From positions 434,001 to 498,000 of the forward strand of contig MHAZ01000017.1 in NCBI GenBank assembly GCA_001803165.1: a stretch of 64,000 nucleotides of DNA, given 5' to 3'. Under the pieces are notes generated by a model. It did no database searches. It saw only the letters and a program-made list of their open reading frames with translations, and was not told the origin of the DNA. Positions 60,061-64,000 of the stretch are shown here, piece by piece (positions within the stretch are counted from its first letter, which is position 1; the number at the start of each line of letters is the position of its first letter). The position numbers and the translations under genes were made by a program. The stretch comes from Stygiobacter sp. RIFOXYC2_FULL_38_25. Lineage in GTDB: Bacteria; Bacteroidota; Ignavibacteria; Ignavibacteriales; Melioribacteraceae.

Positions 60061-62133
60061 ATGAAAATCAAAACCATTCTTTTGTTGATCACTTTGTTAC
60101 CGGCAATTGTTAATGCGCAGTGGGTGCAAGCAAACCTGCCGCCAATCACCTATTCAAAAAATGCATTGGCTGATAAGTTCGTAGAGTTCAACAACACGAT
60201 CTATGCGGGAAGTTTTTATTATGGGTTATTTCATTCAACTGATGATGGAAATACATGGACCCAAATACGTAAAGATTTATTTAAACAAATTAGCAGCATA
60301 GCAGTAGTAGAAAATAGATTATTTGTTAACGTAAGTTTACAGGGAGTTTATTTTACCAACAACGAAGGCAGTACTTGGGAAAAACTTGATGTTCCATTCT
60401 TAGATTCTTCAAATTATGTAGATAATGTTTTTGAAAATAACGGTTATCTTATCATCTATTCTTCTGTAGTCGGATTTTTACGAATGAGTTCAGAGAATAA
60501 ATGGGAGAGGATAAATGGTGATCTGCCGGAAGCAGCAAAATTTGTTTATCGTTTAAATAACAGTAATGGTAACATTACTATTATTATTAATGACGCATCA
60601 TTTAAAAAACATATTTTTACTTCTTCTAACTCTGGCTCTAATTGGTATGAACTTCCGTATCCGTCCATCCTTGATGATATTAATTGCGTTGAAAACGATG
60701 GGAATAACATCTTTATTGGGACGACTAAGGGATACGGATCAATCTCTTATGATAGTATTGGAGTTTACATGTACTCTCAGCAGGCAAAAAATTGGAAGAG
60801 ATTAAGTGGTGGTGGAAAATCTTGGACCGAAGTTAATGACATATCGGCATTTGTTAATCGTTTATTTATTGCTACTGCTAACTCGTTACAAAAATCTACA
60901 GATGGCGGGTTAACATGGGAAAAAGTAACAAACGGTATCCCCGAAAATCTAAGCATTCGAAGTATTGATAGAATAAATGGGAACATTTATGTGTTACTAT
61001 ACGACTCTCGTTTATTTAGAAGTACCGACGGCGGAGAAACCTGGGTAAACATATCTTCTAATTTGGTATATGAGACCACAGACTATATCCATGATATTGC
61101 TGGTACGGATACAAATCTATTTCTTCATCATGGAGGTTCTGTTGGTGTCTTTACAACTTCTAACAATAGTAAAGATTGGGCTAAAGCGGATTTAGATATT
61201 TCTTCTATTAAGGCATACATAAGTGCCGAACAAACCAGTTTTTTCAAAATCTTTGGACCATACATTAGTTATGACAAGGGGTTAAATTGGATTAAAATCG
61301 AGACTCCTGGCGGAGGTATGCCAAGACCGTTTTTATGGACAAATGATATAACTCTTTGCGATACAACATTAATAGCCGCAACAAATCTTGGGGTTGTGGT
61401 TTGTGGTTATCATAACCCAAATATTATGATAGCCGCCAACAGTAAAGGTTGGACTACTACTTTTACTGAAGCTATTGGTAATTGCTTGATTGAAAAGAAC
61501 AAAATTGCTTTTATGGGAACGGATAAGGGTATTTATACTTCCTCAGACTTTGGTATTACATGGAAACAATTTGCACTGACTGGTCAGAATGTTAAGTGGT
61601 TATTCCTTATTAACAATAAAATTTATGCATTTACTAAAGAAAAAGTTTTTATTTCTGCATTAAGCGAACTTAGCTGGAGCGAAAAGAATTTAGCTATCCA
61701 AAACTTGCAAAAAGTAGTTTACTCTCAGAATAAGTTCTATGCCTATGTTGGCGACAATAATACTTGGGGCAATGTTTTAGAGAACTCCGTTGATAACATT
61801 ACTTCGATTGAGTTAGAAGCCTTTAGTTTTCCCACAACCTATTTTCTCTCCCAAAACTACCCCAATCCGTTTAATCCGGAAACAACAATAAGCTATTCAA
61901 TACCAGCCTCCCTAAATCCCTCCAAAGGAGGGACTTTTGTTTCGTTGAAAGTGTTTGATCTGTTAGGAAGGGAAGTTGCAACTCTTGTTGATGAATACAA
62001 GCAAGCCGGGACGTACAAAGTAATCTTTAACGTAAAGACGCCATATATGGCGTCTCTACCAAGCGGGATTTATTTCTACCGTTTGCAAGCCGGCAGTTAC
62101 AGCGAGACAAAAAAACTAATGTTAATGAAATAA
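60061..62133 (+). CDS. T9SS-exported Ycf48/BNR-repeat protein
   Basis: A 690-residue secreted protein. Signal peptide about 1-19 (ending IVNAQ), then about 570 residues of BNR/Ycf48-type propeller repeats, seen as Asp-boxes: STDDGNTW, NNEGSTW, SNSGSNW, STDGGLTW, STDGGETW and SSDFGITW. The last 85 residues are a T9SS type A sorting domain (YPNPFNPETTISYSIP to KLMLMK). The sorting domain contains two short palindromic repeats read in frame. It probably stays on or leaves the cell surface; ligand unknown. The next gene shares its 3' end almost exactly. Confidence 0.85.
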   Translation: MKIKTILLLITLLPAIVNAQWVQANLPPITYSKNALADKFVEFNNTIYAGSFYYGLFHSTDDGNTWTQIRKDLFKQISSIAVVENRLFVNVSLQGVYFTNNEGSTWEKLDVPFLDSSNYVDNVFENNGYLIIYSSVVGFLRMSSENKWERINGDLPEAAKFVYRLNNSNGNITIIINDASFKKHIFTSSNSGSNWYELPYPSILDDINCVENDGNNIFIGTTKGYGSISYDSIGVYMYSQQAKNWKRLSGGGKSWTEVNDISAFVNRLFIATANSLQKSTDGGLTWEKVTNGIPENLSIRSIDRINGNIYVLLYDSRLFRSTDGGETWVNISSNLVYETTDYIHDIAGTDTNLFLHHGGSVGVFTTSNNSKDWAKADLDISSIKAYISAEQTSFFKIFGPYISYDKGLNWIKIETPGGGMPRPFLWTNDITLCDTTLIAATNLGVVVCGYHNPNIMIAANSKGWTTTFTEAIGNCLIEKNKIAFMGTDKGIYTSSDFGITWKQFALTGQNVKWLFLINNKIYAFTKEKVFISALSELSWSEKNLAIQNLQKVVYSQNKFYAYVGDNNTWGNVLENSVDNITSIELEAFSFPTTYFLSQNYPNPFNPETTISYSIPASLNPSKGGTFVSLKVFDLLGREVATLVDEYKQAGTYKVIFNVKTPYMASLPSGIYFYRLQAGSYSETKKLMLMK
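61850..62130 (+). repeat. Long direct repeat, copy 1 (T9SS sorting domain)
   Basis: About 280 bases coding for the sorting domain are repeated 1436 bases downstream at 63286-63566 with only a few mismatches, mostly silent. The upstream parts of the two genes are unrelated, so this is a recent domain duplication or gene conversion. Confidence 0.9.
62036..62055. repeat. Perfect palindrome inside T9SS coding sequence
   Basis: AGACGCCATATATGGCGTCT is a 20-bp perfect palindrome read in frame as part of VKTPYMASLP, where other sorting domains have a short turn. A second short palindrome, CCCTCCAAAGGAGGG at 61918-61932, is read as PSKGG. Both recur in the next gene (63354-63368 and 63472-63491). 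Confidence 0.85.
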
Positions 62134-62144
62134 GGGGTCAATAA

Positions 62145-63569
62145 GTGAAATTTCTGTATTGCATACTTTTACTTTACTTCTGCTCATGCAGTATTATTGC
62201 TCAAAGGTCAGTCACACAAGGGAATATTCTAAGAATAAACATTAACTCGACAACAATAAATGAAGCTGATACGTTGTGGCATTGGGAGAAAATAAAACAA
62301 ACCGACAGATTATTTGAAAATGAGTGTACAAACGTTTTTTACCAAAAGGAAAAGTTATACCTTCTAACAAGCTATCATTATGAGTACATCTATCTATCGG
62401 GGATGTGGGGCACCGCCTATAAAATTCTAAATCTAACCACAGAAAAAGAAAAAGAGTTAGGTTTGTTCGGTAACGTAATTGATGTATTGCCCGAACCATA
62501 CATTCAGCCGACCAATAGCATACTTGTTTTGGATAATGGTTTTTGGTTCTTAGGCGGTGTTCTTTACGGATGCACTTATTTTGACAACAATGATTCCACT
62601 TATAATTTCAATTCAAAATCCGAGACCGGAATTCGGCTTGCTCATATTTTGGGAAAAATAGAGAATGATTACGTACTAGCAGTTAGAAAGGAACCAAGAA
62701 GTGATATTTACGATTATTACCTATCTACTTTTTCGAAATTGCCGGAACTTTCATTAGATAAAAAAATCATATTCCCTTATCCAGCATCAAGAAGTTGCGC
62801 TCCGATCAGCATACACTGCTTGCAAGATAGCTTCTATCTTGTAAAAAAAGAATGTTCATCAGATCTAGATTTGGTAGTTCTTTCTCATGACTCTCTAAAA
62901 ATTATAAAACATTCAATTGCGAATTTTAGCAGATGGGTTCTATCGGGCAAAGATTTAGTCTTCTTAGATTATGACGAACTCTCTCAAACCTTCGGCTTAT
63001 CTAAAACTCATTTCAATAGTTTCGAACTAAAATTCGAAAAGAAAGAAAAATTGTTAAACAATCTGCCTTTTGTAGCTTTTAACGACAGTTATGCTGCATG
63101 GCTCAGAAGCGACACTTTATTTGTAATTAATTATAAAGATGGATCAGCAGAAAAAAAATATTCGCTTAACGGTATCAAAATAAAAGAAAAATTTTTTTTG
63201 CGACCACCTTATATATTTCTCAACAAAATTAATTCGATTACAGATGTTATTAAAGAGAGCATAGTTCCAAGTGAATATTCTCTTTCCCAAAACTACCCCA
63301 ACCCGTTTAACCCGGAAACAACAATAAGCTATTCTATACCAGCCTCCCTAAATCCCTCCAAAGGAGGGACTTTTGTTTCGTTGAAAGTGTTTGATCTGTT
63401 GGGAAGGGAAGTTGCAACTCTTGTTGATGAATACAAACAAGCCGGGACGTACAAAGTAATCTTTAACGTAAAGACGCCATATATGGCGTCTCTACCAAGC
63501 GGGATTTATTTCTACCGTTTGCAAGCCGGCAGTTACAGCGAGACAAAAAAACTTATTCTGATGAAGTGA
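62145..63569 (+). CDS. T9SS-exported protein of unknown function
   Basis: A 474-residue secreted protein with a signal peptide (about 1-19, FLYCILLLYFCSCSIIAQ). Residues about 25-385 match no family I recognise; they are beta-rich with regular hydrophobic strands, suggesting another propeller-like fold without clear Asp-boxes. The last 85 residues are a T9SS type A sorting domain nearly identical at DNA level to that of the preceding gene, from which it is separated by 11 bases. Both are probably co-transcribed. GGGGTC precedes the start; the start codon is GTG–AAA or, as read here, at 62145. Confidence 0.75.
   Translation: MKFLYCILLLYFCSCSIIAQRSVTQGNILRININSTTINEADTLWHWEKIKQTDRLFENECTNVFYQKEKLYLLTSYHYEYIYLSGMWGTAYKILNLTTEKEKELGLFGNVIDVLPEPYIQPTNSILVLDNGFWFLGGVLYGCTYFDNNDSTYNFNSKSETGIRLAHILGKIENDYVLAVRKEPRSDIYDYYLSTFSKLPELSLDKKIIFPYPASRSCAPISIHCLQDSFYLVKKECSSDLDLVVLSHDSLKIIKHSIANFSRWVLSGKDLVFLDYDELSQTFGLSKTHFNSFELKFEKKEKLLNNLPFVAFNDSYAAWLRSDTLFVINYKDGSAEKKYSLNGIKIKEKFFLRPPYIFLNKINSITDVIKESIVPSEYSLSQNYPNPFNPETTISYSIPASLNPSKGGTFVSLKVFDLLGREVATLVDEYKQAGTYKVIFNVKTPYMASLPSGIYFYRLQAGSYSETKKLILMK
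63286..63566 (+). repeat. Long direct repeat, copy 2 (T9SS sorting domain)
   Basis: Near-identical to 61850-62130, including both in-frame palindromes. Differences include ATCCG/ACCCG, TTCAAT/TTCTAT and the last three codons. Confidence 0.9.
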
Positions 63570-63576
63570 GAAAAAC

Positions 63577-63644
63577 CGGAAAACGGAAGAAGCAGAGTTT
63601 AGCGAATATTTTTGACTTTTCACCTTTTCGTCTCCCGTTTTCCG
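63577..63644. repeat. Inverted repeat CGGAAAACGG...CCGTTTTCCG
   Basis: Ten-base arms at 63577-63586 and 63635-63644 are exact inverses and enclose 48 bases with no gene. It lies just after the second T9SS gene and may be a terminator-like structure or dispersed repeat. Confidence 0.6.
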
Positions 63645-63719
63645 TTATAACAACTTTCGCCTATCCCTTCAATTAATGCCATTCTTTATTTATTTTTAAG
63701 CAGTTATTTAAAGAGTTCA

Positions 63720-64000
63720 ATGGCAAAACAAACACGTGAAAGAATAATCTTTATAGACCTCATGCGCGCCTTCGCCGTTATTATGATGGTTCAAGGGCAC
63801 ACAATAGATGCTTTTCTCGCCGATGAGTACCGCACTTACGATTCACTTATTTATGGATTTTGGGTGACAATTCGAGGCTTTACTGCGCCAATATTTATGG
63901 TCTCGTCCGGTGTGGCATTTACATATTTATTTCGGTCGGCGCATCTTCCTTTTAATGAAAATCCCCGTGTAAAAAAAGGGGTATTCCGTTTCATTGTGCT
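63720..64000 (+). CDS. Membrane acyltransferase-like protein, N-terminal part (partial)
   Basis: The gene runs off the window end; 93 codons are visible from ATG 63720. The protein starts MAKQTRERIIFIDLMRAFAV and continues VIMMVQGHTIDAFLADEYRT, then a second hydrophobic segment with RGFTAPIFMVSSGVAFTYLF. The RIxxIDxxRxxAxxxMxxGH-type start followed by APxFMFxSG is characteristic of the heparan-alpha-glucosaminide N-acetyltransferase-like/DUF1624 and acyltransferase 3-like membrane enzymes, which move acyl groups to sugars across the membrane. No ribosome site other than AAAGAG is seen. Family certain only at superfamily level. Confidence 0.75.
   Translation, partial: MAKQTRERIIFIDLMRAFAVIMMVQGHTIDAFLADEYRTYDSLIYGFWVTIRGFTAPIFMVSSGVAFTYLFRSAHLPFNENPRVKKGVFRFIV

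Noticed and set aside
1-64000. tRNA, rRNA, prophage or conjugative element
   Set aside because: Intergenic gaps are short and showed no tRNA-like cloverleaf or rRNA sequence; no integrase, capsid, relaxase or transposase gene was seen.

Overview
The window looks like a chromosomal segment from a member of the Bacteroidota/Ignavibacteria–Chlorobi lineage, most probably an Ignavibacteriales-type bacterium. Support comes from type IX secretion (T9SS) C-terminal domains of the form YPNPFNPETTISYSIP, bacillithiol deacetylase BshB1, a complete Bacteroides-aerotolerance (Bat) operon, candidate promoters of the Bacteroidota type (TAnnTTTG), AT-rich sequence and frequent TTG/GTG starts. This is inference from gene content; no 16S gene or other definitive marker is present, and I saw no tRNA, rRNA or CRISPR array.

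Layout. 1–2448: the end of a membrane-bound, hydrogenase-like (group 4/complex I-like) operon whose large subunit has lost the NiFe cysteines, i.e. an Ehr-type complex. 2449–2882: a noncoding stretch with an orphan Val/Ile/Leu-codon leader and a terminator. 2883–4436 (minus): a serine hydrolase. 4732–10453: a five-gene operon of a PDZ protein, an adaptor-like/NEW3 membrane protein, an ABC ATPase and two paralogous ABC-2 permeases. 10680–18897: two thioredoxin-fold proteins, malic enzyme, a YkuD-fold protein lacking its catalytic Cys, a BamA/TamA-like protein and yicC–gmk–rpoZ. 19012–23191: family 4 uracil-DNA glycosylase, replicative helicase DnaB carrying an intein in its P-loop, and a DUF1460 protein. 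23217–28522: a type III restriction-modification island with a frameshifted mod gene, a DinD homologue and res. 28535–30594 (minus): endonuclease IV, a Ser/Thr kinase and a decayed second copy of the endonuclease IV 3' end. 30775–47816: housekeeping and accessory genes (SDR reductase, gatB, bshB1, DASS transporter, cyclophilin, ettA, a secreted M28 peptidase, DUF559, DnaJ-like, recQ, rlmI) separated by many palindromic repeats. 47970–56709: moxR–DUF58–batA–batB–batC–batD–batE, with a GxxExxY gene cassette sitting between batA and batB. 56855–64000: a VWA lipoprotein, gatC, kdsB, a B12-binding protein, two T9SS cargo proteins and the start of a membrane acyltransferase-like gene.

The most striking features are the metal-site-less hydrogenase-like complex, the DnaB intein, the homopolymer frameshift in a type III methyltransferase, the repeat-flanked GxxExxY and DUF559 cassettes, the endonuclease IV relic beside a kinase, the M28 peptidase with a beta-propeller inserted in its fold, and palindromic repeats read in frame inside two nearly identical T9SS sorting domains. 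No single locus is demonstrably a wholly new system. The PDZ/adaptor/NEW3/ABC-2 operon and the Ehr-like complex are the least characterised multi-gene units.
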